Positions 14,199 through 26,609 of a DNA stretch of 64,000 nucleotides are shown here, in pieces (positions within the stretch are counted from its first letter, which is position 1; the number at the start of each line of letters is the position of its first letter). The notes under the pieces were generated by a model that worked only from the letters and a program-made list of their open reading frames with translations, ran no database searches and was not told where the DNA came from. The translations under genes and the position numbers were made by a program. The stretch is from contig NZ_NMZM01000003.1 in NCBI RefSeq assembly GCF_002751875.1, positions 344,069 to 408,068 of the forward strand. The letters run 5' to 3'. The DNA comes from Oceaniglobus indicus. Lineage in GTDB: Bacteria; Pseudomonadota; Alphaproteobacteria; Rhodobacterales; Rhodobacteraceae.

Positions 14199-15191
14199 TC
14201 ACCGTGGATCGCGTGGCTTGACCAGCCGGAACCACCACAACGCGAACACGATGAGGACGGAGACCACGATCAGCCCCGCCGAAAACATCCAGAACGCCGG
14301 GGGCCAACTGGCGCCCGGCATTCCTGCAAGGTTTATTCCCATCAATCCCGTCAGGAACCCCAGCGGCAGAAACACGACCGAGATCACCGACAGGACATAA
14401 AGGTTCCGGTTAAGCCGTTCGTCCATCGCCCGGTTCAATTCATCTCGAATGGCCTGAAGCCGGTCCCGCGTAGCTTCCAGCAGTTCGACCACCCGAAGCA
14501 TGCGGTGCAACTGTTCGCGCAGCCGGGCGAGATCGCCATCGTCGAGCCAGGGCGCCGGCGACGCGACGATGTCGCGGATCGCATCCCGCTGCGGCCCGAG
14601 AAACTGACGCAGATCGATCATCTCCAGACGCATGTCCGACAGCGCCTCGCCCTGCCCCTCCTGCGGTCCCGCCACGACCGAGACTTCCAGCCTGTCCGCC
14701 CGCCGGTCAAGATCGTCGATCTGGCCTTCGATCCGCACGGTCAGTTCCTCGATCAGTTCCGTCAGGAATTGACCGGAGGTCTGCGGCCCCTGCCCGTCGG
14801 ACAATTTCTCGGAAACATTCATCACCGACGCCAAAGATCGCCGCGACAACGAGACGATTCGCGACGCATCCAGCCAGATGCGGATCGCGATCATGTCCTC
14901 GGGGTCGGCTCCGGGATCGGTGTTGATGCCGCGCAGAACCACCAACAGCCCGTCACCCACCCGCGTGGCCCGCGGCCGGGTCTCGGGCTGTGTCAGCGCG
15001 GCGCGGATCGACGGATCGAGATAATCCAGGTTCGTGTCGATCCAGGGCGCGGCCCCCGGATGATCGGCCACCAGATGCAGCCACGCCGGTTCGCTGTCAG
15101 CCAGCGCTGCCGAGATCGCGGCCGGCTGGGCCAGCCGCGTTCCGTTCTGCTCGGGGCCCAGCGCATGGGCGAAACGAATGAAATCGGACAT
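14199..15191 (-). CDS. zntB: CorA/ZntB-family divalent cation transporter
   Basis: This 330-residue inner-membrane protein has a large cytoplasmic domain (about residues 1-260, ending in a long helix with RDRLQAIRDELNRAMDERLN). Two C-terminal membrane spans follow: LYVLSVISVVFLPLGFLTGL, then SAGLIVVSVLIVFALWWF. Between them is GLMGIN, the Gly-X-Asn signature of the CorA superfamily, in the GIN form rather than the GMN of Mg-transporting CorA. This suggests a ZntB-type role, but the metal and direction cannot be read from sequence. It lies downstream of the tuf terminator, so it probably has its own promoter. Confidence 0.85.
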   Translation of the reverse strand: MSDFIRFAHALGPEQNGTRLAQPAAISAALADSEPAWLHLVADHPGAAPWIDTNLDYLDPSIRAALTQPETRPRATRVGDGLLVVLRGINTDPGADPEDMIAIRIWLDASRIVSLSRRSLASVMNVSEKLSDGQGPQTSGQFLTELIEELTVRIEGQIDDLDRRADRLEVSVVAGPQEGQGEALSDMRLEMIDLRQFLGPQRDAIRDIVASPAPWLDDGDLARLREQLHRMLRVVELLEATRDRLQAIRDELNRAMDERLNRNLYVLSVISVVFLPLGFLTGLMGINLAGMPGASWPPAFWMFSAGLIVVSVLIVFALWWFRLVKPRDPR

Positions 15192-15213
15192 GTCTCAGGT
15201 CTCGGGGGTGACG

Positions 15214-15240
15214 AAAAAGGGCGGCCGCTTCGGGCCGCCC
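15214..15240 (-). terminator. Rho-independent terminator downstream of tuf
   Basis: On the minus strand an 8-bp GC stem (15219-15226 with 15233-15240) is followed directly by five T residues. It sits between tuf and zntB and should end tuf transcription. Confidence 0.88.
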
Positions 15241-15311
15241 TCGGAAAATACCATCGCACTGATCGTGCAAAGACCGCGCGCCCGGATCGGGCCTGTCGCG
15301 CGGTCCTGCCG

Positions 15312-15345
15312 GGTGCGTCCCGGCACCTGATTGCCGGGACGCACC
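15312..15345 (-). promoter_or_regulatory. Perfect 14-bp inverted repeat just after the tuf stop
   Basis: GGTGCGTCCCGGCA (15312-15325) pairs with its exact complement at 15332-15345 around a 6-base loop, 6 bp beyond the tuf stop codon. No T-run follows, and the true terminator lies 70 bp further on. It may protect the abundant tuf message from 3' exonucleases or mark a processing site. Confidence 0.65.
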
Positions 15346-15351
15346 GTCAGA

Positions 15352-16527
<1,176 letters not shown>

Positions 16528-16618
16528 GGTGGCCTCGCCTTGTCGGTCAGGGGGGCCGAAACGGGCCCGGTTGCAACATCGCGCGCTCTTTATCCGCCGA
16601 TGGGATCGAAATCAAGCG

Positions 16619-17269
16619 TCAGTTGGCCGCCGCTGCGCCCGCTGCCAGTGCGGCACGGCGGGCGGCCTGCGACTTGGCCAGTTTCGCCTTTTGGGCCGTG
16701 CGATCGAACGGCGTGCGCGGGGTTTCGGGGTCGGGCGCGAACCACTCGGCGTTCTTTTTCAGATAGTCCTGGATCTGGCGCGCGCCTTCACGCGCGAGGT
16801 TTTGCAGCTGTTCTTCCTTGCCGCGCGCCAGGCCCGATCCGATCAGTGGCGCGGTGTTCTGCAAGCCCTCGAACGCCGTGATGCGATAGGGTTTCTCGTT
16901 CAGCTTCTTCTGCGTGGCATTGTCATAGACCGTCACGTCGAAGATCATCACCGATTTCGGCGTATAGACCACCGGCAAGCCGGGTTGCGCCAAAACGAAG
17001 CCGCCGATCGAAATGCCGAAATGATACAAGCCGTCGCCGTCATAGCGCGCGAAGCGTTCCTCGATGGCGTCGGCCAGCGCGGTGCTCAGTTCATCTTCCG
17101 TGGCGTTGCGTGAAAACGGCCCCTCCTGGGCGTCGGGTGCGATGACGTGGTTATAGCCGAGACGGAAATCGCCCAGCGGCACCAGCGGCCCAGAGGGATC
17201 GACGTTCGAACAGGCCGCCAGACCCAACAGGGCGATGACGAAAAACAGGCGGGAGACAAGGTTCGGCAT
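16619..17269 (-). CDS. Putative lipoprotein of unknown function
   Basis: This 216-residue protein begins [20 protein letters not shown], a lipoprotein signal with an LAAC lipobox (Cys at residue 20), so it should be anchored to a membrane facing the periplasm. The body has [14 protein letters not shown] and [17 protein letters not shown], which suggest a beta-rich domain. The C-terminus is Ala/Lys-rich and probably helical. I do not recognise a named family. I chose the ATG at 17269 because the longer frame would bury the signal peptide. It follows parC by 88 bp on the same strand. Confidence 0.75.
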   Translation of the reverse strand: MPNLVSRLFFVIALLGLAACSNVDPSGPLVPLGDFRLGYNHVIAPDAQEGPFSRNATEDELSTALADAIEERFARYDGDGLYHFGISIGGFVLAQPGLPVVYTPKSVMIFDVTVYDNATQKKLNEKPYRITAFEGLQNTAPLIGSGLARGKEEQLQNLAREGARQIQDYLKKNAEWFAPDPETPRTPFDRTAQKAKLAKSQAARRAALAAGAAAAN

Positions 17270-17357
17270 CGAATGGCATCCTCGGTCAGCGTCAGCGATG
17301 GTGGTAACGCAGGGCGTGGGCCAGTGCAATCGTCACGGCCCCACGGCCCGGCATCGG

Positions 17358-19784
<2,427 letters not shown>

Positions 19785-19907
19785 GGGTGCGGGGATAGCG
19801 GCATGGCCCCTGCGGGTAAAGCAACCCCGTGCCCTCTTGACGACATTTTATCGGGAACCGTTGTTCGATTTGTGATATTGTAGAGCAAAACAACGGGGAC
19901 AGGCAGG

Positions 19908-20456
19908 ATGATACGTTTGACGCTTTTGCTGATCGCGGGACTCGCGGTGACGATGTATGCCTTCGGGCAGAATCCCGACCTGCCCCAAGGCAGCGATCCC
20001 GGCGGCCCGCCCGAGGTGACGCGCACGAACTCCGACGATTCCGGTCTGCTGACCCGCGTCGGCAACCTGATCGACGAAGCCACGGCCGCCGAACAGCCCG
20101 GCGAACATCTGCCGCTGGCCAGTGAACAGAAAGCCATCGAGATCGCCCTGGCCGCGACCGTCAGCCCCGACGCCCCCGCCGCCGCACCGCCGCGTACTGT
20201 CAATCTGGGTGGCACGACCCGGACTACCACCGCGCCAACCTCGCCTGAAAACGACCTCTGGATCGTTACCGGCAGCCGCGTCAACCTGCGCGCCGGCCCC
20301 TCGACATCGGATTCGGTGGTGGGCAGCGTGCGCGAAGGACAGCGCGCCGAGATGCTGGAAGAAACCGCCAACGGCTGGTATCGCATCCGCACGGCGGACG
20401 ACGGCCAGAGCGGCTTCATCTTCGGCCGGTTCCTCAGCCCCCTCGACGCCGGGTGA
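19908..20456 (+). CDS. SH3b-domain exported protein
   Basis: This 182-residue protein has an N-terminal hydrophobic segment (MIRLTLLLIAGLAVTMYAFG) that acts as a signal or membrane anchor. A low-complexity Pro/Ala/Thr linker follows. The bacterial SH3 domain at about 120-178 contains GSRVNLRAGPSTSDSVVGSV and GWYRIRTADDGQSGFIFGRF. Such domains often bind peptidoglycan. The gene is divergent from parC, and its last four bases overlap the SDR start (GTGA), so the two are probably one transcript. Confidence 0.85.
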   Translation: MIRLTLLLIAGLAVTMYAFGQNPDLPQGSDPGGPPEVTRTNSDDSGLLTRVGNLIDEATAAEQPGEHLPLASEQKAIEIALAATVSPDAPAAAPPRTVNLGGTTRTTTAPTSPENDLWIVTGSRVNLRAGPSTSDSVVGSVREGQRAEMLEETANGWYRIRTADDGQSGFIFGRFLSPLDAG

Positions 20457-21307
20457 CGCAAACCCACGGGCCAGATGGCGCCCCCCGTTCGATCCTGATC
20501 ACCGGATGTTCTAGCGGCATCGGCCGTGATGCCGCGCGCACCCTCGCGGCCCGCGGGTGGCGCGTCTTCGCCTCGTGCCGGGCAAAGACGGATTGCGACA
20601 GCCTGCGCGCCGAAGGATTTGCCAGCCCGCGCATCGATTATGCCGACGCCGACACCATCGTCAGCGGCCTGGCCGAAGTGCTGGACGCCACCGGCGGCAC
20701 GCTGGACGCGCTGTTCAACAACGGCGCCTACGCCTTGCCCGGCGCGGTCGAGGATCTGCCCCGCGACGGATTGCGCGCCTTGTTCGAAACCAACCTGTTC
20801 GGTGTCCACGACCTGACCGTTCGGGCCCTGCCGGTCATGCGCGCCCAGGGGCATGGCCGGATCGTCAACTGCTCGTCGGTCCTGGGGTTGGTCGCGGCGC
20901 CTTGGCGCGGCGCCTATGTGGCCAGCAAATTCGCACTGGAAGGTCTGACCGATACCCTGCGCATCGAGATGGCCGACACGCCGATCCACATCGTGCTGAT
21001 CGAACCGGGGCCGATCGACACGCCGTTCCGCAAGAACTCCATCCCGCCCTTCGAGCGATGGATCGCCTGGCGCGAATCGCCACGGCGCGCACAATACGAA
21101 TCCCGCCTGTTGAAGCGCTTGTATGATGCGCCCGCCGCCGACCGGTTCCAGAAACCGCCATCCGCCGTGACCGACCGCCTGATCACGGCCCTCGAGGCGC
21201 CGACGCCGAAGGCGCGGTATTTTGTCACGAGCCCCACCCACGCGATGGGCTTGGCCCGCCGGATCCTGCCCGCAAGGCTGATGGACCGCATCCTTTCGCA
21301 CGGATGA
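20453..21307 (+). CDS. Short-chain dehydrogenase/reductase (SDR) family oxidoreductase
   Basis: This 284-residue classical SDR has the cofactor-binding motif TGCSSGIGRDAA near residue 19 and the NNGAY segment. The catalytic Ser (NCSSVLGLV) and Tyr-x-x-x-Lys (AYVASKFAL) are present, so it should be active. The Arg in the segment after the first strand (ASCRAKTDC) hints at NADP preference. The substrate is unknown. The start is GTG at 20453, overlapping the SH3b stop by four bases. Lack of an obvious separate ribosome-binding site supports translational coupling. Confidence 0.9.
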   Translation: MTQTHGPDGAPRSILITGCSSGIGRDAARTLAARGWRVFASCRAKTDCDSLRAEGFASPRIDYADADTIVSGLAEVLDATGGTLDALFNNGAYALPGAVEDLPRDGLRALFETNLFGVHDLTVRALPVMRAQGHGRIVNCSSVLGLVAAPWRGAYVASKFALEGLTDTLRIEMADTPIHIVLIEPGPIDTPFRKNSIPPFERWIAWRESPRRAQYESRLLKRLYDAPAADRFQKPPSAVTDRLITALEAPTPKARYFVTSPTHAMGLARRILPARLMDRILSHG

Positions 21308-21383
21308 ATTGACGGCGCCCCTTCGCTTTTCCGGCGTCGCCCGCTAGGTGAAACACGAACCCCGAGTCCGAGAGTGAGGCACC

Positions 21384-21590
21384 ATGTTCAACGATCCGCT
21401 TTTCGTCGTCGCCGCGGTTTCCGCGCTGCTGGTGCTGGTCATTCTTGCCGTGGGCATCGCCGGGTTCGGCAAAGGGGGCGAGTTCAACCGAAAGCACTCG
21501 AACCGGATGATGCGCTGGCGGATCTATGCCCAGGCGGCCGCCATCGTTCTGATCCTTGTTTTCGTCTTTTTCCGTGGCACAGGAGGCTGA
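21384..21590 (+). CDS. Twin-transmembrane HIG1-like small membrane protein
   Basis: This 68-residue protein has two membrane helices (LFVVAAVSALLVLVILAVGI and AAAIVLILVFVFF) joined by a charged loop. The loop, FNRKHSNRMMRWRIYAQAAA, matches the HIG1-domain pattern of a basic loop with RxRxxxQ. In eukaryotes and some bacteria such proteins associate with cytochrome oxidase. The ATG follows a plausible site (GTGAGG) by 7 bases. It is 3 bp from the cobalamin adenosyltransferase gene, so they are almost certainly cotranscribed. Confidence 0.82.
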   Translation: MFNDPLFVVAAVSALLVLVILAVGIAGFGKGGEFNRKHSNRMMRWRIYAQAAAIVLILVFVFFRGTGG

Positions 21591-21593
21591 CCG

Positions 21594-22166
21594 ATGGTCG
21601 TTCTGAACAAGATCTATACCAAAACCGGCGATAGCGGCGAAACCGCCTTGGGAAATGGCACCCGCGTCGCCAAGAATTCGGCCCGGGTCGAGGCCTATGG
21701 CACGGTGGACGAGGTGAATGCCACGGTCGGCCTTGCCCGCCAGCATGCGACCGGCGACGTCGATGCGGCCCTGGCGCGAATCCAGAACGACCTGTTCGAC
21801 CTGGGGGCCGACCTGTGCCGCCCGCAGATGGAAGACGACGCCACGGCCGAATACCCCCCCCTGCGCGTCATTCCCGCGCAAATCGAGCGGCTGGAGACGG
21901 AAATCGACGCCATGAATACCAGCCTGCAACCGCTGCGCAGCTTCGTTCTGCCTGGCGGTTCGGCGCTGGCCGCGCACCTGCATCTTTGCCGCACCGTTAC
22001 ACGCCGAGCCGAACGCCGGTCGGTCGAACTGACGTCGGTTGAACCGGTGAATCCGGCGGCGGTCAAATACCTCAACCGGCTGTCGGACTGGTTCTTCGTC
22101 GCCTCGCGCATCTCCAACGACGATGGCAAGGCCGATGTTCTCTGGGTTCCGGGCGCGAACCGTTAG
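21594..22166 (+). CDS. Cob(I)yrinic acid a,c-diamide adenosyltransferase, PduO type
   Basis: This 190-residue enzyme adds the 5'-deoxyadenosyl group of ATP to reduced cobalamin, making coenzyme B12. PduO-type motifs are TKTGDSGETALGNGTRV with the Lys/Thr/Gly ATP contacts at about residues 7-23, VDEVNATVGLARQ, RRAERRSVEL and the C-terminal YLNRLSDWFFVASR. Length is normal. No B12 riboswitch is visible in the short space before the HIG1-like gene. The etfBA operon follows after about 200 bp. Confidence 0.95.
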   Translation: MVVLNKIYTKTGDSGETALGNGTRVAKNSARVEAYGTVDEVNATVGLARQHATGDVDAALARIQNDLFDLGADLCRPQMEDDATAEYPPLRVIPAQIERLETEIDAMNTSLQPLRSFVLPGGSALAAHLHLCRTVTRRAERRSVELTSVEPVNPAAVKYLNRLSDWFFVASRISNDDGKADVLWVPGANR

Positions 22167-22191
22167 GGCGCGCCCCGACGCGAGTGCGGAT

Positions 22192-22224
22192 GCCTCCGGC
22201 GGGAGTATTTGCGTCGGCAAGAAA
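22192..22224. repeat. Intergenic CCTCCGGCGGGAGTATTT element
   Basis: The segment GCCTCCGGCGGGAGTATTTG followed by GGCAAGAA resembles a small element I recall recurring between genes in many Rhodobacterales genomes. It contains a short hairpin (CTCC-GGCG-GGAG) and then TATTT. It may be a REP-like repeat or a weak bidirectional terminator between the adenosyltransferase and etfB. Only one copy lies in this window, so its repetitiveness rests on memory. Confidence 0.5.
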
Positions 22225-22368
22225 TGCAGGGCGCGGCGCCCGCGCCGAAGGTGGTGCGCCGGATGGGTCCGGCGGTGTGATTTTGCGCTGTCACCACGAC
22301 GCGGAGCGCGCTAGGTATTCAGGGAACGGAAGGCGTCTGCGGACGCGCGAAATCTGAGGAGAAACGCC

Positions 22369-23130
22369 ATGAAGGTGCTGGTGCCCGTCAAACGCGTGAT
22401 CGACTACAACGTGAAAGTCCGTGTGAAGGCGGACGGCAGCGGTGTCGATCTGGCCAACGTGAAGATGTCGATGAACCCCTTCGACGAGATTGCCGTCGAA
22501 GAAGCGGTTCGGCTGAAAGAGGCGGGCGCCGTGGAAGAGGTGATCGCGGTGTCCATCGGCGTCAAGCAGAGCCAGGAAACGCTGCGCACGGCCATGGCCA
22601 TGGGCGCCGACCGCGCGATCCTGGTGGTGGCCACCGACGACGTCCACAGCGATATCGAGCCGCTGGCCGTTGCCAAGATCCTGAAGGCGGTGGCCGAGGC
22701 GGAAGGCGTCGGCATGGTGCTGTGTGGCAAGCAGGCCATCGACAACGACATGAACGCGACGGGTCAGATGCTGGCCGCGCTGTTGGGCTGGTCGCAGGCA
22801 ACCTTTGCCAGCAAGGTCGAGATCGACGGCGATCATGCCAATGTCACCCGCGAGGTTGATGGCGGGTTGCAAACCATCCGCGTGAAGATGCCGGCCATCG
22901 TATCGGTCGACCTGCGCCTGAACGAACCACGCTATGCCTCGCTGCCCAACATCATGAAGGCCAAGAAGAAACCGCTGGACGAGAAGACGCCCGATGACTT
23001 CGGCGTCGACATCACGCCGCGCCTGAGCGTCGTGAAGACCAGCGAACCGGCCGAGCGCAAGGCCGGGATCATGGTCGGATCCGTGGACGAGTTGATTTCC
23101 AAACTGAAAGACGAAGCGGGGGTGATCTGA
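22369..23130 (+). CDS. etfB: Electron transfer flavoprotein subunit beta
   Basis: This 253-residue subunit holds the structural AMP of ETF, which carries electrons from acyl-CoA and other dehydrogenases to ETF-ubiquinone oxidoreductase. It begins [20 protein letters not shown] and carries the ETF-beta signatures [20 protein letters not shown] and [20 protein letters not shown]. The ribosome-binding site GAGGAG is 7 bases upstream. The stop overlaps the etfA start (TGATG). Normal length. Confidence 0.98.
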   Translation: MKVLVPVKRVIDYNVKVRVKADGSGVDLANVKMSMNPFDEIAVEEAVRLKEAGAVEEVIAVSIGVKQSQETLRTAMAMGADRAILVVATDDVHSDIEPLAVAKILKAVAEAEGVGMVLCGKQAIDNDMNATGQMLAALLGWSQATFASKVEIDGDHANVTREVDGGLQTIRVKMPAIVSVDLRLNEPRYASLPNIMKAKKKPLDEKTPDDFGVDITPRLSVVKTSEPAERKAGIMVGSVDELISKLKDEAGVI

Positions 23131-24056
23131 TGGCTGTTCTTCTTCTGGGCGAAGTGACCGACGGCACGCTGAACATGGACGCGACCGCCAAGGCCGTGAC
23201 CGCATGTGCGCCACTGGGCGAGATCACGGTGCTGTGCTGTGGCGCGACCTGCGCCGAGGCCGCAAAGGAAGCGGCGACCATCGACGGCGTGAGCCGCGTG
23301 CTGTGCGCCGAGGATCCGCTTTATGACCACCGTCTGGCCGAACCGGTGGCCGCGCTGATGGTGTCGCTGGCCGGCGATTATTCTCATATCGCGGCGCCCG
23401 CGACCACCGACGCCAAAAATATTCTTCCCCGGGTCGCCGCCCTGCTGGATGTCATGGTTCTGACGGACGTTTCGGCCATCGTGGATGCGGATACATTCGA
23501 GCGCCCGATCTATGCCGGGAACGCGGTGCAGACGGTCAAATCCTCGGACAAGATCAAGGTGGTGTCGATCCGCACATCCGCCTTTGAACTGGCGGGAACC
23601 GGTGGCGATGCCCCGGTCGAGAACGTGACGCCCGCCGACAACCCCGGCCTGTCCGAATGGGTCGAGGACAAGGTGGCCGAATCCGACCGGCCCGACCTGA
23701 CCAGCGCCGGAATCGTCGTGTCCGGCGGCCGCGGTGTCGGCAGCGAAGAGAACTTTGCCATCGTCGAAAAGCTGGCCGACAAGCTGGGTGCCGCCATCGG
23801 CGCGTCCCGTGCCGCCGTCGATTCGGGGTTCGCGCCGAACGATTGGCAGGTCGGACAGACCGGCAAGGTCGTGGCGCCGGACCTGTATATCGCCATCGGC
23901 ATCTCGGGGGCGATCCAGCATCTGGCCGGCATGAAGGACAGCAAGGTCATCGTCGCCATCAACAAGGATGAGGAAGCGCCGATTTTCCAGGTCGCCGACT
24001 ATGGCCTTGTGGCGGATCTGTTCGACGCCGTGCCGGAGCTTGAAAGCAAGCTCTGA
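23130..24056 (+). CDS. etfA: Electron transfer flavoprotein subunit alpha
   Basis: This 308-residue FAD-binding subunit pairs with EtfB. The C-terminal FAD domain shows [40 protein letters not shown] and [20 protein letters not shown], the conserved ETF-alpha flavin signature. Translation is coupled to etfB by a one-base overlap. The pair ends with a strong hairpin. 3-hydroxybutyryl-CoA dehydrogenase is encoded 1.7 kb downstream, so beta-oxidation or PHB functions cluster loosely here. Confidence 0.98.
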   Translation: MAVLLLGEVTDGTLNMDATAKAVTACAPLGEITVLCCGATCAEAAKEAATIDGVSRVLCAEDPLYDHRLAEPVAALMVSLAGDYSHIAAPATTDAKNILPRVAALLDVMVLTDVSAIVDADTFERPIYAGNAVQTVKSSDKIKVVSIRTSAFELAGTGGDAPVENVTPADNPGLSEWVEDKVAESDRPDLTSAGIVVSGGRGVGSEENFAIVEKLADKLGAAIGASRAAVDSGFAPNDWQVGQTGKVVAPDLYIAIGISGAIQHLAGMKDSKVIVAINKDEEAPIFQVADYGLVADLFDAVPELESKL

Positions 24057-24076
24057 GCGCTTGTGATACTGCTTGG

Positions 24077-24113
24077 GACGGGCCCGCCGGCTGTGGCGGG
24101 CCCGTCTGAATTT
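24077..24113 (+). terminator. Hairpin terminator after etfBA
   Basis: A perfect 12-bp GC stem (24077-24088 with 24095-24106) has a 6-base loop and is followed by TGAATTT, 20 bp beyond the etfA stop. The T-run is weak, but the stem is the strongest in this interval. Confidence 0.7.
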
Positions 24114-24179
24114 GCGACACTTCCGGAACACCCCGGCCGGCGACACGTTGAACGGGTGACACGTTTCCAGGAGGATCCC

Positions 24180-24686
24180 ATGCTCAGACCTATCCTTGCC
24201 GTCGCCGCACTTTGTGCCGCGCCCGCCTTTGCCCAAACAGACATGACGCCAGCCGCCACCGCCGAGGTGTCCGGACCCGATGGCATTGCCGGAACGGTCA
24301 CGCTTGCCGATACCGCATCGGGGCAGGTTCTGGTGTCCGTCGATCTGACGGGCGTGCCCGAAGGCGTGCACGGCATTCATCTGCACGAAACCGGGGATTG
24401 CAGCGCCGATGATTTCAAATCCGCCGGCGGGCACATCGCTGGTGATGTCGACCATGGCGTGATGACCGCCTCGGGCCCGCATCCGGGTGACCTGCCCAAT
24501 GCCACGGTCGGCGCCGACGGCACGCTGAACGTCGAATACTTCAATCCCACCCTGTCGATTGCCGATATGGTCATGGACGATGACGGCGCGGCCTTCATCG
24601 TCCACTCGGGGGCTGACGACTATGCCTCGCAACCATCGGGTGACGCCGGAAGCCGTATCGCCTGCGGTGTCTTCACCGGCGAATGA
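24180..24686 (+). CDS. sodC: Cu/Zn superoxide dismutase, periplasmic
   Basis: This 168-residue protein has a cleavable signal (LRPILAVAALCAAPAFA) and the Cu/Zn-SOD domain. The copper ligands are in HGIHLHETGDC. Zinc and bridging His follow in SAGGHIAGDVDHG and GPHPGDLPN, and the catalytic-loop Arg is in GDAGSRIACGVF. The two Cys (GDC and IACG) can form the conserved disulfide. It protects the periplasm from superoxide. The ATG at 24180 follows AGGAGG by 6 bases; an upstream in-frame start would mask the signal peptide. Confidence 0.95.
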   Translation: MLRPILAVAALCAAPAFAQTDMTPAATAEVSGPDGIAGTVTLADTASGQVLVSVDLTGVPEGVHGIHLHETGDCSADDFKSAGGHIAGDVDHGVMTASGPHPGDLPNATVGADGTLNVEYFNPTLSIADMVMDDDGAAFIVHSGADDYASQPSGDAGSRIACGVFTGE

Positions 24687-24713
24687 TCGTTGCCGGGACC
24701 GGTCCGATACACC

Positions 24714-25568
24714 TTAGATGGCGTATCGGGTCGGCGTTTGGTCCCGCAGCAGTGGCGCCAATGTTCTGGCCAGTTGGTCGGCGATCTGGTGGTGCAGGGA
24801 TGGCCCCGGCATCGCCAGCGCCGCCGACCTTTCGCTGGCCGTAAACGTCTTGCCATCGGGCGAACCGATGCCGCTGTCGGGGCCTGTCACGAACACGCTT
24901 TCACCGTCGATGCGGCCATACAGCGCGTTCAGGGCGCGGCGGTCGATGAAGGCAGGTTCGCCGTCATTCAGGCTGTCACAGGGATCTTCGGGCGCCCGCC
25001 GACCGATCCACAGCACTGTGACGGGGCGGCCGATTTGTGCCATCAGCAGGTTCATTCGCGCGATCCAGGTGCGGCGCAGATCATCGCGCACCAGCCGGAA
25101 CCGGGTTGGCGACGTCTCTTCCAACGTGCGCAACAGGTGGCCGGTGAAGTGGAACTCGGTAAAGTCCACCTCGGGGAACACCGCCCGCAGCATGGCCGAG
25201 GCGCGGACCAGACGATCGTTGCGCCGCGGATGCACGCCGTAAAACCGGTTCGACAGATTCCGCGCGCCGCAAACCTGCAGCACCACGGCATCGGCCCTGC
25301 GACAGGCCCCGATCACCGTCTCGTCGTGCAGGAAGGCATCGACCCCGGCGTTCACACAGCCGAAGTTGACACAGCGGACCCCGGTTTTTGCCTGAAGCAG
25401 CGATGGATAGGGATCGCGCAGGTATCTTCCGAAGGTTTCCGAGCCGCCGAGAACGGCGATATACCTGCCATCCAGCCGCTGACGCGGCCCCCGGAACGAC
25501 AAACGCGAATTTCCATACCGGCATGGCGCATAATCCACCTCCGGCCTTGGCATATTTTCATAAGCCAT
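24714..25568 (-). CDS. DUF6473 family protein
   Basis: This 284-residue protein has no signal peptide. It resembles DUF6473 proteins, which I associate with Rhodobacterales. It begins MAYENMPRPEVDYAPCRYG and carries LDGRYIAVLGGSETFGRY and VNFGCVNAGVDAFLHD, where GGSETFG and the Gly-Cys-Asn-x-Gly pattern look like SGNH-hydrolase-like blocks. ARNLSNRFYGVHPRRNDR is another family-conserved block. The function is not known to me; relation to polysaccharide or sulfotransfer chemistry is only a guess. It converges with sodC. Confidence 0.8.
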   Translation of the reverse strand: MAYENMPRPEVDYAPCRYGNSRLSFRGPRQRLDGRYIAVLGGSETFGRYLRDPYPSLLQAKTGVRCVNFGCVNAGVDAFLHDETVIGACRRADAVVLQVCGARNLSNRFYGVHPRRNDRLVRASAMLRAVFPEVDFTEFHFTGHLLRTLEETSPTRFRLVRDDLRRTWIARMNLLMAQIGRPVTVLWIGRRAPEDPCDSLNDGEPAFIDRRALNALYGRIDGESVFVTGPDSGIGSPDGKTFTASERSAALAMPGPSLHHQIADQLARTLAPLLRDQTPTRYAI

Positions 25569-25730
25569 GACTCACCCAATTTTTATCTCACCCATCGTCT
25601 TTCTAGCACCGATTCCTTCCCAATCCGCTAATCGCACAATTCGACGCAAACACTTCTCGGGTTTGCGCCTTGCGTCCCGCTGGCCCTGCGCCCTAAAGTC
25701 CGGCTCGAACGGAACAGGAGCGGCAGTCAC

Positions 25731-26606
25731 ATGGATATCCAACGGGTCGGCATCGTGGGCGCGGGACAGATGGGCAACGGCATCGCCCATGTGTTTGCGC
25801 TGGCCGGATATGATGTTCTGATGACCGATATCAGCCAGGAATCGCTGGATCGTGCCCGCGCCCTGATCGATGGCAATCTTGAACGGCAGGTCACGCGCGA
25901 AAAGATCACGGCCGAAGACAAGGCAACCGCCATGGCGCGCATAACCTCGACGCTGAAGCTCAGCGATCTGGGCCAGAGCGATCTGGTCATCGAGGCCGCG
26001 ACCGAACGCGAAACCGTCAAGAACGCGATTTTCGAGGATCTGGTGCCGCACCTGAAGCCGACGACGATCCTGACCTCGAACACCTCGTCGATCTCGATCA
26101 CGCGGCTGGCGTCACGGACCGACCGGCCGGAAAAGTTCATGGGGTTCCATTTCATGAACCCGGTGCCGGTGATGCAACTGGTCGAGTTGATCCGCGGCAT
26201 CGCGACGGACAAGGAAACCTTCGACCTCCTTCACGGCGTCGTCGAGCGGCTGGGCAAGACGGCCGCGACGGCCGAGGATTTCCCGGCCTTCATCGTCAAC
26301 CGCATCCTGATGCCGATGATCAACGAGGCCGTCTATACCCTGTATGAAGGCGTCGGAAACGTGTCGTCCATCGACCTGGCCATGAAGCTGGGCACGAACC
26401 ACCCCATGGGGCCCTTGGAACTGGCCGATTTCATCGGGCTGGACACCTGCCTGGCGATCATGAATGTGCTGCACGACGGGTTGGCCGATACCAAATACCG
26501 TCCCTGCCCGTTGCTGACCAAATACGTCGAGGCCGGGTGGCTGGGCCGCAAGAGCGGGCGCGGCTTCTATGATTATCGCGGCGACACGCCGGTGCCGACA
26601 CGTTAG
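25731..26606 (+). CDS. hbd: 3-hydroxybutyryl-CoA dehydrogenase
   Basis: This 291-residue NAD(P)-dependent enzyme interconverts acetoacetyl-CoA and 3-hydroxybutyryl-CoA. The Rossmann motif is at the N-terminus (VGIVGAGQMGNGIAHVFALA). The catalytic region includes SNTSSISITRLAS, GFHFMNPVPVMQLVE with the active-site His, and FPAFIVNRILMPMINEA. The C-terminal dimerisation domain is complete (MGPLELADFIGLDTCLAIMN). It is a single-domain enzyme without a hydratase fusion. It ends 3 bp from the convergent AsmA gene. Confidence 0.95.
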   Translation: MDIQRVGIVGAGQMGNGIAHVFALAGYDVLMTDISQESLDRARALIDGNLERQVTREKITAEDKATAMARITSTLKLSDLGQSDLVIEAATERETVKNAIFEDLVPHLKPTTILTSNTSSISITRLASRTDRPEKFMGFHFMNPVPVMQLVELIRGIATDKETFDLLHGVVERLGKTAATAEDFPAFIVNRILMPMINEAVYTLYEGVGNVSSIDLAMKLGTNHPMGPLELADFIGLDTCLAIMNVLHDGLADTKYRPCPLLTKYVEAGWLGRKSGRGFYDYRGDTPVPTR

Positions 26607-26609
26607 GCG

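Noticed and set aside
21308..21383. B12 riboswitch upstream of the adenosyltransferase operon
   Set aside because: The space is only 76 bp and shows no B12-box-like core.
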